From Penicillium oxalicum (lineage: Eukaryota > Ascomycota > Eurotiomycetes > Eurotiales > Aspergillaceae): a stretch of DNA of 64,000 nucleotides. The stretch covers positions 2,356,001-2,420,000 of the forward strand of contig NC_064654.1 in the NCBI RefSeq assembly GCF_001723175.1. Direction: 5' to 3'. Made by a program: the position numbers and the translations under genes. A model generated the notes under the pieces. That model did not search any database and was not told the origin of the DNA. It saw only the letters and a list, made by a program, of their open reading frames with translations. Shown piece after piece: positions 23,772 to 36,434 of this stretch (the stretch's first letter is position 1; each line of letters opens with the position of its first letter).

Positions 23772-25645
23772 ACCGTTCAGCCTCCGCCAACCAGGGTCAA
23801 CCTTATTAGACAAAAGAATGGCGCCGTTGAAGGTGATTCTGTCTTCCCCCGCGGAATCTTGATTCCGAAATGACCAATAGTTGCAGTCAACGTCAGCAGG
23901 GGAGCGGACACGATGGCTGCACTGGAGATCGAGAACCCTCGGGCGAGCGCAGAGAAGGTCGACCGTCTCGACCCTTTGACCAGGTTCTCGTGTTGGTACC
24001 GGGGTGGTGTTGGGACTCGTTGGCTTTAGGACAGACAACTGCAACTGCAAGTGGTCTACGCTGGGCCTGAATGGATGTGGGACATGGGTCCTTGTTCAAA
24101 AGTCACGACGGCATGACTCTGGATCTCGCCGCCTGGGAGTTCTCGGGCACGCGCTCAACGTTCGATCGACGGACAATCTTCAAGATCAAGGACCCATTGT
24201 AACTGTGCCACTGGTCCGCAGATCTTGGACTGATTTTGAGTCCCATCCACACCACCCTTTGCACACGGATTTGCCCGACTAGGGTGGCTCCTCAGGCTAG
24301 CGAAAGAAGCGGGGCCGCCAAAGCCTTCCCAAGCCTGGTTTCGAATCGAGATCTAATAATAATGATTCGAATTGACTTGTCCCGTCATGGTTCCCTTGTG
24401 GTGATTTTATTCTTGTGTCTTTGTCTTTGTTTTTCTGTTGTTTCCCCCTTAAATCAAGATCGATGGCGATGACCTCTGGAGAGCCATTTGCAAGAGAGGC
24501 TGTGCGCATTGAGGGGAAAGGGAGGAGATGTGGAAGACGAACCAAAGAGGACCTTGGCCTTTTGTGGGGAGGGCCGTCAGAGAACCCGAAACCAGACCCG
24601 AATGGACCCTCGGAGCGTTGCGTTCAGGGCCAAAGCTTAAAAGGAAAGGAGAATAGACGGATGATGAAACCCAAGGAAAGTAGTGAAAATATAAAACATG
24701 AATAAAAAAAAGGAAAGCAAAGTTTGCGATCATTTTCTCGATCTGTTCTCCCGTCCAGATTTAGCACCATTGGAGAATTGTGATGGCTTTGACACTATGG
24801 CGTTATCTCCTATCAAGAGATCCAAGGCTGTCCAGGGCCCATACTGCAATCGACGTTCGAAAGACGACCCTCGATCAGGTGTTCACCTCCTCGTTTTCTG
24901 CAGGACGAGCCCAGATTGCAGATAGCTCAGGGAGTAAACGATCCAGGTCCAAGATCAGCAGGGTTCTCTCCAAAAATCCCATGATTGGCTCCGAGGCCAG
25001 CACCTACTGACTGGATGCCGAATCATTTCTAATTTCTTGGGAAAGCGAGCCCTCGCAGGTCCGAAAGAAGTGGCTGGTGATCTACTGTTTCAAGCCTGAT
25101 AAACGAGAGCCAGCTACGCCGCATACTGTAGAGTACAGTATACAAACAACGCTCACGATATGCAACTCTATCTTTGTGCGTTCTAGTAGTAGGTAAAGCT
25201 CTATACTGTACCAAGTAACGACTACAAAAAGTCACTCTACCCGTCTCACTACACACTTCAGAGTAAAACACGAAATACGACATACAGTTAGGAAATGAAT
25301 ACAAAGTATCATTATTTCATTATTGAATCTATCTTCTATTGCGATAACTGACCTTCTCATATCAATCTCTCCTCTCCCCCCCTTTTTTTTCTTTCTCGTG
25401 TTTTCAATCGTCATGGTAAACTCTCCCTGTGTCAAATTGCCTCCTGGGTCTGCAGCGCTGAGCCATATTCCAAGTCTGACTGCGACCCCCGATCCCGATC
25501 CACTTTCCAGTTCGGCCTGTCAAATGCCAACACATGGAGAACGCCCGCAGAATTTGATGATGTGGAGCTCTCATTCATTGGTAACCGGACAAACCTAGCG
25601 GAGAGATACCAAGTGTAGCAGCGCGGTATCGGCCCCTGTCCAGAG

Positions 25646-25687
25646 TTGCTGGAGCCATTGAATTGAAGCTAGCAGGGGCTCCAGCAA
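25646..25687. repeat. Inverted repeat, 11-bp arms
   Basis: TTGCTGGAGCC (25646-25656) is repeated in inverted form as GGCTCCAGCAA (25677-25687), with a 20-bp loop. A second, overlapping inverted pair (GCCCCTG / CAGGGGC) makes an alternative fold possible. Confidence 0.8.
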
Positions 25688-25952
25688 TTCATCTTCATTA
25701 CTCGATGATACATGCACTCTCACCTTTTATATCTTTCTGATATGCGAACAGAGACATCCGCATGCGGTGGAAAGTGGAACAAGCACCTCATGACTGTATG
25801 GCATGGAGAAGTGGGAAAAAATAGGCGTCCGTAGTACATACTAGGTGAGATACAGACTTGAAACAATGGATTGATAACAGGAGCAGGCACCCATTGAATT
25901 GTCCGGCCGGCCAACACCATACTATTTGAATTTTTCCTTCGTTTATTTTGAA

Positions 25953-25973
25953 TTTTTTTTTTAAAAAAAAAAA
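25953..25973. repeat. T10A11 hairpin-type junction
   Basis: Ten T followed directly by eleven A, the same composition as the copy at 20382-20402. The flanks are AT-rich and partly complementary. Confidence 0.9.
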
Positions 25974-27399
25974 CAATTAACCTTCCTCTTCCCTTTAGGC
26001 TTTCCAGGGAACATGGGCTATTTTGTTCAGGACCCTGCTGTGTTTAGCTTTTTCTCTTACAAATGTTCTCGTGGACCCTGAGGATTGCCATCGTCATCAG
26101 GGACTAAGCCGAACGAGAGGTGATGGTGGGAGTGGTGTGGTATCCAGCCAGAGGTAGACTAGTACTGGCTTGAATGAGTTTGTGTGCAGGCGGACCTTTA
26201 AGCTATTTACAGCACATGGAAACCATGTTACATACGTGCCGTGTCTATAGAAGAAGGTCCAGTTGTAAGGAGTAGCAGCAGCAGTAGTAGTAGTACCTCA
26301 TGGTCAAATTTCCTATAGATTCAATTGCCTGCATACACGTACTGGTACAAAAGTGCTGCTTATGTACCTCTTCACAACACCCTACGCGCTTTTAATCTGA
26401 ACCGTCTGATCTCAATTATCCTTGTCAGATGAACTGTGTCTCCTTTGGACGGCACACTTGTCCGCTCGCCTTTTCCACCCAAGATCTGTTTCTCGTTTCT
26501 CGTCAACTTTTCGGCCTAGGGCGACGATGTCCGGTGGCTTGTTTGGCGGGGACAAATCCTAAAGTGCAACTCGACAAATCAGAGGATTTTCAGTAAAAGT
26601 AAAGATGCCAGGAGAACAATCCTGTTGGCATTCCATGATCCGAGATTTGCTACTCGTTTTGAAAACATGAAACGTCCATCATACAACTAGTTCGTGAGGT
26701 ATTTGTGAGAAGTACAAGAACTCAGTGGATTCGATTCAATGCGCTGACAAGACAGCATTTGCGCCAGAACCCCGTGGCAGTGTACAGCTCTTCTGGCCTC
26801 CCCTCTAAATAATACAGTATGCAAGAGCAAATCCAAGTAAACTTCCCAATTTTCTATCCTCCGTGATTACGGTTCCGGAGTCCTCTTCCTTTCCTCATTA
26901 GAAAGAAAGAAAGAACCAGGGGGGAGAAAAAGGTGCGCCCCCAAAACAGGGGGGCGTGAAACGTCGACACTGAACCTTCTTAGGGGTGGCTCTTGGGTGT
27001 TCTTGAAAGGCGTGGCCTTGTGGATCCGTGGCTCCGATCGATCAGGTGCCAGCCAAACGACTAACTCGTACAAAATGATAGTGTTGGCCGATTTAGACAG
27101 GCTGAACCGTCCGATTGAGGGTGACACATCGGGGCCAACCCTTCCCACTACTATGCCACACTGTATGGGGAGAAAATACATGGATACTCGTAGGTCGATC
27201 GCTCGCGCCCTACATATGCGGTTCCGGTTCCACAGAGGCAATTCTTGTCCTGCGGGAGACGGGGGGGTGGTCGTGTGGAGACCTTTAGTGTAATCAATTC
27301 CCGACATTTTGCCTGGTCAGAATCGGGTACTCTGTGGGTGAGATACACCACTTTTGACTTTCACATGCTTGGGTGATGGGACCGACACGAACGACTGAA

Positions 27400-27416
27400 G
27401 GGGGGGGGGGGGGGGG
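27400..27416. repeat. G17 homopolymer
   Basis: Seventeen consecutive G in noncoding DNA, followed at about 30 bp by a T-run. Confidence 0.95.
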
Positions 27417-29695
27417 TCTTCTCGGAAGCGAAATTTTATTTTTGTTTTTTTTTTCAGCGAGTGGGGAGGGGAGGGTCAAGACTGTAGGTCCACCGGGACT
27501 CGGAGACAGCGCGGACGAAATATATCAAGTCAGCAATGTACTGGAGCCTCCTCGGACACTACCTTGGGTTGTCGTGTAGGAGCCGAGGACTGTGAGTATA
27601 TGATCATTGAGGTTTCTTCCATAGAAAGCTATACACTGTACAGTATAGAGCATGTACCATATGCCATGCAGTATATTCTCTACATTCCACACCTCACACA
27701 ATATACCAGTCTTGACTACCGAGTACTTCAAGCCCGATGACCCTATCAGAGAGAAGAGAGAGTTCGAGGCTGGCACGGAGCCACCCTTTGCCGGCCCTCG
27801 TTCAGTGCCTGCATGTGCCTGTCAAAAACCTCCGCTGCACTCTGACCGTGACTTGCCGTGAGTTACCCACAGATGCCGCTCTTTCCGCGTTTACCTTTTG
27901 CGGCCGACACCCTTTTTATTTTCTCTGTTTCGCTTGGAACCACCCAAGAAGGAAACAGTCATTCTCCTAATCGCCAAGTCTTGTGGGGCGCGTGATCTAA
28001 AGCATCAACCCGCGGCGCTGCACAACCTCATGCCTAGCGTCCACCATCTATTCCGCGATGGGCATTATTCACGAAGATTCAACAGTCATAGAGTAAACAT
28101 ATCTTTTTCTTGAAAATGTGCGAGGTGCGCGGGGGATGGGTTGTGCGCTACCGTTTTTGACCGGGTCGGTACGGGACTGACGATTTACTAAATCGAGTTA
28201 GCTCTACCATGAATCGATTTAGAGAAGAGAAAACACAAAAAAAGAAAGAAAGAAAGAAAGACGATAGAAGAGGGTAGGCGTTGAAAATGGCATCTCTTGA
28301 ATGTCACGCATTCCAATCTCGGACAGCAATTTGAGTGGAATTTCGATTTCGAAATCCAGTGCCATTCTTGTCAGTAGACAAACATTCATGATTCTCAAAC
28401 CTGACTGTCTGCATTAGACTGCGCCTTTGTCATGACGAACCTTAGGCTCCGTATATTCCCGAACTTTGTGACCAATCTCACGTCGAGAGATCTACAAAAG
28501 TTTCAAGTCACACTTCTTTCCATGGTTTTTCTGGAACAAAAACAGCACAGCAGACCCTTCTATTCTGGCGAGCACCCGACCAACCCCATCAACTCTCTTA
28601 TACAGGCGACTTGGTATTCCTCTGCTTCCATCTATGAAATAGTCCATTTTTACAATATTCCCGAAGGCAGTCCCGTTGTTTCGGACGGGAATTGCGGCAG
28701 CAGATTGTGTGCCTGAACGAGGTATTCAAAACTCTAATACCCACCAGAGAAATCGATATGGATTTTCCGCAACGATCGAGATGGAAAGAGGAGGAAGCTC
28801 GGCACTTTCAATCCACAGCTTCCTTACTGCAGTGATACTGTAATAGTCATTTTGCAACGGAGCAGGTCGCACAGTTTCGTATCTATTGCGGTTTTTGGTT
28901 CGAGGTGCTACTGGAAGTAAGAAGAGGCTCTACTCGGTACTTTGGCGCCTGCGCTAAAGCTTGCTGATTATGGAATCTTGCTAGCGCGGCGCTACTGTAC
29001 CGGTGTGCATACTGTAGTTGACTGTAGTTGACCGACAGCACACATGGTTGTAGGTGAACTGGCCCGACATACCTGTTGGGGGTTAAGGTACCCTTCTCCT
29101 CGTACGTGACAATCAAATTGAAACGATAGTCCGCAATGCACAGTACCACTTTCATGTTCTGAATGTCCAGTCATGATGGTATGTACCCAAAGTCGAGTCG
29201 TAATCGGGACCGACCTGACTGGAACTGGGCCTGACACTTGTGATCATGATCTCCCATTTATGCACCAAACATGAAAGAAACAGGGTCTCTGAGCCGCAAG
29301 GAAAGGGGAGGGGAAATAGCAATTACAAGGCCCTCAAGCCTATGGGCACAACCGAATGGGATATTACTACAAGTGGCAGGTTCAGGCGAGAAGACACTCG
29401 AGTAAGGAGGTATGAAAAAAATCCCAGCAAATGATGACACGGGGTGCGGAATTATCGCCAAAATGCCCGCTAGGTAAAAAGAACATTGGCTGCGGTACCA
29501 ATGCGATCAAAGAGGGATTATGAAATGCATGGTTGGATCTATCTGGTGGATCTCCCCTGTGTGCGCGATTTCTTTTTTTTCGCAAAAGGTGTTAGTGTTG
29601 CGCCGAAAATAGAGTTGTCAGATCAAGGATAACTCTCGTTTGGGAATGATCAAGGCTACGGTAGCAGTGCTCCACTTGCTCTTGGTCGAATCAAT

Positions 29696-29766
29696 ATGTA
29701 GTATTGTAGGTAGGACCTACATACTAGGTAATACCTAGGAGGTACTTTAGTATGTAATAGGTACCA
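29696..29766. repeat. Cluster of GTAC / CCTAGG short palindromes
   Basis: Within 70 bp the sequence is almost made of overlapping short palindromic words: GTAGGTAGGACCTAC, ACTAGGTAATACCTAGG, GTACTTTAGTA and GGTACC. Similar words recur in other noncoding parts (5200-5290, 19560-19640, 25130-25215, 27630-27680, 31470-31485). Confidence 0.6.
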
Positions 29767-32700
29767 TGCAGCCATTATGGGGACCTTTTCTCTTGGGATC
29801 TCCCGAGTCCCAATCTTGTTCTCCTGTGACTTTTTTTTTCTGTGTTTTTTTTTTCTTCTTTTGGTGCCCGAGGCAATCAATTTAAAGTTTAGGGCGGCAG
29901 CTCCAATGGTGTACCGGTTGGACTCGCCAAGCCGGCCCAGGCCCTTTTACAGACTCAACGCCACATCCGTCGTGGTCTCGGAAGCTTTTTTTCGGCGTTG
30001 CCCGAGTGAGCCGATGGACGCATGCAATTTTTAAGTCCACCAAGTGTGGGCGTTGCATGTGTCTGTCCTTTTAGAGCTCAGAGAGCATTCTTCTGATCAA
30101 TTCATGGAAGCTCTCTTGAAGATCTGGCGTCGCCGCAGGGGGGAGTGGGTATTCCACCGGGCCGGACTGACCTAGGCAGTTTGTCTCTGGGTGTCTTGCA
30201 CGAGGCACGGTCGGTTCGTGCGTCCGTAGACAAGTATGTGAGAATCGGTCGACCTGCGCCACTGAGTCCCGATACTGAGGCGTATCTCTCTACTTAATTT
30301 GAGACTCCATCCATTGTAATGGATCTACTGTAGTGGTTCATCCTTCTTGAGGACGGTACTTTGTGACCTGGGATGTGAGATTTAACGCAGCAGCAGCGGG
30401 CTGACGGATATCGCAGGGGTCCTCCCAGAGTGCCACGACATAGCCTTACCCACTGCAATGACCGTCCAACACATGCTTGGGCCTTTCCCCAAAAATGACA
30501 ACCACCTATTATTTGATTCTGACAATGGCAATGTGAAACCTTATGCAAGCTGCGGTGGAGATGACAAAATATCCGCCATTGCACCTCGAAATGGATTGTC
30601 AAGAGAGGGCAGACCAGATCTCTCAAGTGGGAACAAAAATGGAAAAGGGAATTGCTTACCAACATCTCCATCTCTCATTGGGCAAGCACTCTGCGCGGCT
30701 TGGGGCAAAAAAGCACTCGTCAGAGAAGAGTAGATAGTGGCATGTGTCAATGACAATTGCCTCGGGAGAAGAATAAAAAAAACAAGAATTCCCTCTATTT
30801 TGGTCAAAAAAAAAGAAAAAGACAAAGTCGGTGCTTTCCTGGGTACTTACGTTACAGTGCGACTTATGGCATATAATCATGTACACGATCTCTCCTTCTA
30901 CCCTTCCAATAGACCGAATACTTTTCAATTCGTGCAGATCAATCAAGACAACCCTTGTTTTTTTTCTTCCTCGGTGGTTCCAGTTCGTCGCTAAAAAAAA
31001 TAAGTGGCCAACAGCACCGCACCTCTTTGCTCCACACTCTCGGCCGGAGCCATCTCTTGTGGGTGTCGAGAAATCTCCGCATCAATGAGAATACGTGGGA
31101 GTTTCAGAATTGGGAAACCCTCGCAGGGATTCGATAGCCCATCAATGGTAAAGTAGTTTGCAGATCATCTCGTCCGTTTTAGAATCGCCATCAATTTACA
31201 ATTTCCTGATTCGTCGGCTTGTCTTCCTCGTCTCGGACTCGACCTCTCCAGTGGCTTGCTTCACTACATGGGGGCAGTGGTCTTTGGCACATAGTCTTTT
31301 GGTATGATTCCTCAGATTAATAATTGCGTAGCCCTGGGCTTACAAAGTCCTGTTATCAGCATGAGCAAGGTTGGTCTACAGTGGCCACCAGCCGGTTGAT
31401 GAAATTAGCGTGAGACGAGTTCTGGAGGTTATTTCACCGCGAAAAACTCATTCCCATGAAGATTGATAAAGTACCCTAGGTACCCGAGATCATTGACGAC
31501 GGAATTCCACCTTATTGACCAACATTTAACGTTGACGTTAAGTTGTCTAGCACATTTGTCAATCGTCGATGACGGGCGGAAACGAATACGAACCGCCTAG
31601 GCCTGTGTATCCATCCATCCATAGAGATCCAGATCATTAATATCCACGTTCCGTTCGACGAGCCGAGATAGCTTCCCGAATTCCAATCCTAGATAGGAGC
31701 AAACCTTAATAGACAACAGACAGAGGTATATAAGACCAAAAGAAATCTATTTACGACAGCCCTATCTGATTGTAATCAGAGGCCCCAGTTGACACCTTGT
31801 TCGGGACCCCTGCGCCATATGTTCAATTCAGTACATGTATGATACTCACAACATACATCTCTTCCCCCATAACATCTCTCACCCCAGATTCGAAAACTCA
31901 TCAGATCCCATTATCCATGTCTAGTGCATTCATCGACCTTGTGACAGGGCCAAAACATGTGGCACTATCAGAGACTAGTACTCGATGATCGAGTCTCGGA
32001 TCTGCCTAACTTTTAATGCAGAGTCAAGAAGTATATATGAACAGCTATAGATTCTCAGCCAGTCAGACACTTCGATTTAATTACTTTTTAGAAATTTGAC
32101 ATTCACTAGTGTCATATGTCTAGAAAGGCATCAAAAGCTGGGCGAGAGCAGATACACGGCCAGATGATAATGCTACCAAATCAAATTTACTAAATCTCAC
32201 CCCCCATTTTTTCCCATTCTAGATGATCCACATACAACTCGACGTACGGAGCGTGCTGCGCATTGATTTGAAGCCTCTCGACATGACAAGAACTGTGCAG
32301 CTATCTAAGGTTATCAACCCTCCCCGCTCGTGTCAATCCTTTTCACACACCCGCCTCGATCCCACGCTTCTTATCGCATGTAATCGGGGAAACGCGTTGT
32401 GTTTCATCGGAGATAGACATTTATTTGGAAATCAGCCAGTTAATCTCGTGCTTATTTTACTCGAGGCTTGATCTCGACGTATCATGCAGGTAATTTGAAA
32501 GACTGCCACAATGAGCCCAGGTTGAACCCTTCTAACATATTCTTCAGACTACTTGTCATACAAGACGCAGCGAAGGCCCTTCTCTGTATATGCATGTATA
32601 GAGAAGAGATGTATTGCCCCAGTTGAATTTCCTCGCGTCAAGTTGTGATAATTGATCTACCTCGGGGCTGGAAGAGATCCATTTCGCTGGTAAAAGATTG

Positions 32701-33577
32701 ATATCAAGCAATTTCGAGTTATGGGGACTCCCATGACGATCAGATTGAATGGTACCAACCTTCCAAGGATCAGTGGGTCTCGTAAGTTGATAAGCACCTA
32801 GCGATTCATTTCATGCGTGTATAATGGATCTATTCAAGAACCGAGCAGCGCACATTTAATACATATCTACCATCCTAGATGGAAGGATGCCTTTTTTTCA
32901 ATCGTGATACTCTCAAAGAATCAAAGTGTGTACCGGTGCATTCATCCGAATGGAATCCCTGTGGAAACTGTCTTTGTCTATTAGATTCCGATGAATCAAA
33001 CCTATGGGTTTCCAGATATCGAGCTACGGTCGACTTGTCATCTAAACTGGATGGCCTTGAGTGTACCACTTTGTGCTGAATCTCGGGTTGAGCATCTCTT
33101 TATAGATTCAAGAGATCGCATTATTTTGGGGAAAATCTCAAATCTCACTCAATTACTAGAGGTACTTGTGATTGAGACTTTGTTTTGTTTTTTTTTTCAG
33201 TCAGGCGAGACCTGGCATTGCGCTCGAGTGACTGCTACTTGACACATAGCTGCGCAGGAGAAAAACGAGGGCATGATGGCAGGTTCATATATCATCGAGG
33301 TTGACGGGACTCATCAAGTTCAAGATAAAGCGTCGCGGGTGGAATTTTCCGAAAAAAAAAAAGTCATAATAATGATGATGGGGAATCTTTCTGAAGCTCG
33401 AATAATCGCACATGAAACAATAACAAAAAAGAAAAGCAATGACCATTTCGAGATTGGCCGAGATACCGAAACATTAATCAACCAAGGGACAAAGTGAGCG
33501 TTGGGGAAACCATAACCTCTCTTTTCTTTTTCCCTCCTTTTTCTTTTGTTCCCTTTGTCTTTTTAAATCACCGCATT

Positions 33578-34946
33578 TCACCTCGGCGGACTAGCCGTAT
33601 GTTGAACATCCCACTCCTGTTTGATCGAAATCCCCTGACTCTGAGTCTGATTTGATTCCTTGCCCTCACCGTCCTCGAACCGCGACTTCCCCGTCTCCAT
33701 CGAGTCCTCACTCGAGCGATTCGCCTCCTGCGTGAGCACCCCGACACGATGCTTGGTGCCCAGCGGTCTCAGCTGCAACTGACTGGAGTTGTCTTCCAAT
33801 TGCAGAAAGCCGTTTTCGCAACGGCCCGCGCATCCGGCCGAGGGCTGGGAGGGTTTTTTTGTATGAGCGGTGGTCACTTCGGAGGTTTGTGCGGAGCGGC
33901 CGAGGAGAGGACGCATGAGAGGGATGGAGGCGAGGATGACGGCGAGACAGGGCTCTACGCCGCTGAAGATGTTGGCGAGGGGGATGGTGTAGGTGATGTC
34001 GGCAAAGTTCATGGAGGAGAGGACGGCGATGCGGAGGGCGCTGATGATGCATGTTCTGGGAGTGGGAGAGGGTGGAGTTAGTTTTATACCAGAGAGAGAG
34101 AGAGAGAGAGGCAAAACGAAGCAGGAGAGGGAGAAAGAAAAAGGGGGGAAAAACTTACACAAATCCCAGACCAAAAACGATAATCAGCGTCGCCTTCTTA
34201 TACAAGGCCATCTGCAACTTATACAACAAAGGCATGGGAATGATCAAGACAAAAAAATCCGTGATCAAATTGACCACTCCCGTCGCTGTAAAGGACTGCA
34301 CTTGATCGCCACAGTGTCCCCCGGGAATGGTCTGATCCCAATTAAACGCAAAGGGACGACAGATCAACGAGCCGGCCAGGATGGTGGCGATCGCCCACAG
34401 CACAATGACCAGCATGGTACCTCGGGACGCCCAGATGACCCAAGTCACGGGGAAGATGCGCAGATACAAGAGCAAGATGGAGATCTTGGTGCAGCTCAGA
34501 CTGAGGACCCAGAGGAATTGTAGGGGGATGACCAAGGTGAGAAGTTTGGTGATGGGGGCCGGACCGTAGACGGCTGCGATGGTCTTGACGTGGTCGTATC
34601 CAATACCTGCTTGGACGACGCCGGTGATGCTGATGGATTGAAGACCGACTGCAAACATCTGTGACGGATATTGTCATGAGTGTGTTTGTGCACGCGCCAG
34701 GGAAGGGGAAGGCTATATGTGTCTTGGTCATATACCAAGGTCGGGCTGATCTGATGATGGGTGACGGGAGGACACTCTTACACAAGCGATGATGATGGCA
34801 TAGTCACTGGGGGTCCATGGCTTGCGTGCGAGATGATGGGCCAACAGCCGGAGAGAGACCGCAACCACAGCCAAGATTGAGAAAGCAATGGCGACTCCCA
34901 ACACCTCCCTCTGAGCCGGTTTCACAATAGGGAAAGTGACCGGCAT
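33578..34946 (-). CDS. Rhodopsin-domain / PTH11-like seven-transmembrane protein
   Basis: Three exons: 34946-34782, 34658-34159 and 34055-33578, about 380 residues. Joins restore the family sequence at YAIIIAC|MFAVGLQS and GLGFV|TCIISALR. Hydrophobic segments in order: AIAFSILAVVAVSLRLLA, YAIIIACMFAVG, LLTLVIPLQFLWVLSLS followed by CTKISILLLYLRIFP, LVIVLWAIATILAGSLI, VNLITDFFVLIIPMPLLYKL, ATLIIVFGLGFVTCIISALR and a last helix near VEPCLAVILASIPL. This is the pattern of the fungal rhodopsin domain (formerly DUF family), shared with PTH11-type putative receptors. There is no CFEM domain before helix 1. The C-terminal 110 residues are Ser/Gln-rich and cytosolic. The second intron holds an (AG)10 repeat. 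A receptor or sensor role is inferred from the family; ligand unknown. Confidence 0.88.
34091..34110. repeat. (AG)10 microsatellite in intron 2 of the rhodopsin-domain gene
   Basis: On the sense strand it is a CT tract 36-55 nt before the acceptor, so it may serve as an extended polypyrimidine tract. Confidence 0.9.
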
Positions 34947-36434
34947 GGTTCAAGTTTTGCGTGGCTAGAAACCAGCCACGTCAAGTTGGAGACTTTGATA
35001 GAAGTGACCCAAGACACCGAGCCAGCATTGAGAGAACAATCCCTTCCCCCAGCCAAAGTGGATATGAGTATGGGGTGGTCGTTCGATCGAGGATGAAGGA
35101 ATCAGGGGGAAAGTATCGGGGAGGCAGAAGGGAGATTCATCAGATTATAAGCAAATGCATTGTCATGGATTTTCAAAGACGAACAGGTCATAAAGTGAGA
35201 GATGCAAGGCAGTTCGCACCCAAACCCTCTTTGTTTTTTTTTTGGACTTGTCCACCATGCCGTTGACGATCCCCTCCATGTGGACAGGGCGTTCTTTTCC
35301 TCTTTTTGGAGGTAGTGTGAATCCTTCAAATCGACGAGGATGAGCATGTCGAAGGACACTTTGTATATTTCATAGGCTACGAGGTCCATCAAGCGGGACG
35401 GATCACCACAGTGGCGTTTGGGGACAACGGCCCGGACGGGCTCGACCCTTTGGTCGTACCTCCAAGCTTGTTTCGCCAACCCGGTCACAAGCGGGCCTAC
35501 AATCCTGCCCCCTTCCGAGGTAAACCCGTACGACTTCCTCCCCGGCCAGTTCCTGAGGACTTTTGGAGGGACAAGACCAGTCCCGTCTCTTGGTCCTCTC
35601 CGCCTCTCAACGGCCAGTATTTGGTGAAGGATCTGAAACTAGATTCGTGACTAGTCACCTCCAGGGAAATGGAGCCCCCGGCTCGGAGACTTGCCGACAT
35701 GGTTGACAACGGCTTTGTTCTCCCACGGGACCTGATTGGCAGGGTGTCTCGTCCGAGCTCCATGGAACTCCTGGAATATCACTATTTTCAGGGCCCGCTT
35801 GGTCTGTCGAGGAAGATGCATTTCTCCGTTCATCACCCTGGCGTTGTATCATTCCCTTTTCGTTCACTGAACGACTCGGTTCCTGGTCTGTCTCCGGTTC
35901 GGTGCAGTCTCTGGAAAGCCCACGGGTTGCAACCCACATCCGCGGACCACTCATCATGCTCTGTCGACTGTCCAATCAAAGGCGCCCTTGAACACGAGAG
36001 GAAGAGAAGATGCGGCGCGTGAATGGAGGCCACGACAACCCACTCCGGTAAAGACGGAGAGCCCCCGGCAGACGGGAGGGGGGAAATGTGCCCGTGCAAC
36101 AATTCCCGTCAGTCGGGACGGCAGACTTGAGTCAGGGACCCTTGTCATTTGTGCCCACTTTGCGCACGACCTGACGGATGCAAACCTTCATCTCTTACCG
36201 TCGCAACTCGGAGCTGAGCAATGAGTAGATTACAACCTTATCCCGTCCAGGACAAAGGACCAGAACCGTAGTAGTCGGTCGTCCTTCGCCTCTGCCCCCC
36301 TCCCCCCTCCTCTCCACGCTATGCCTGCCCTCTCTCACTCCCCCGACTTCACCCTGACCTGAGAATCCCTCTCTTCCCTCGCAAATCAGCCAACAGTTCG
36401 GTCTCCCCGTGTCGATGGGCCTTAGCTTGTAGAG
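34947..36434. other. Divergent intergenic region (rhodopsin-domain gene / P450)
   Basis: About 1.5 kb shared upstream region of two divergently transcribed genes. GC-rich open frames at 35411-36022 exist on both strands and lack motifs, so I do not call them. Pyrimidine-rich stretches at 36280-36400 probably belong to the P450 promoter. Confidence 0.5.

Larger units (their letters stand above)
23600..33577. other. Long gene-poor region (about 10 kb)
   Basis: I cannot support any gene here. Open frames are short, overlap on both strands and show no motif; the longest with an ATG (27307-26867, minus, 146 codons) faces an equally open frame on the other strand. I see no tRNA B-box in a tRNA-like context, no transposase or reverse-transcriptase motif and no long terminal repeat. 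Visible elements are two hairpins, a T10A11 junction, a G17 run, GAAA repeats (28238-28262) and clusters of GTAC and CCTAGG palindromes. It may hold long promoters, noncoding RNAs or decayed repeats. Confidence 0.5.

Noticed and set aside
26867..27307. 146-codon minus-strand open frame with ATG
   Set aside because: The opposite strand is open over the same stretch, there is no domain, signal peptide or splice-consistent extension, and the composition looks like surrounding noncoding DNA.
35411..36022. Pro-rich open frames upstream of the P450
   Set aside because: The first lacks an ATG, the second faces an open frame on the other strand, and neither shows a domain; more likely promoter DNA.
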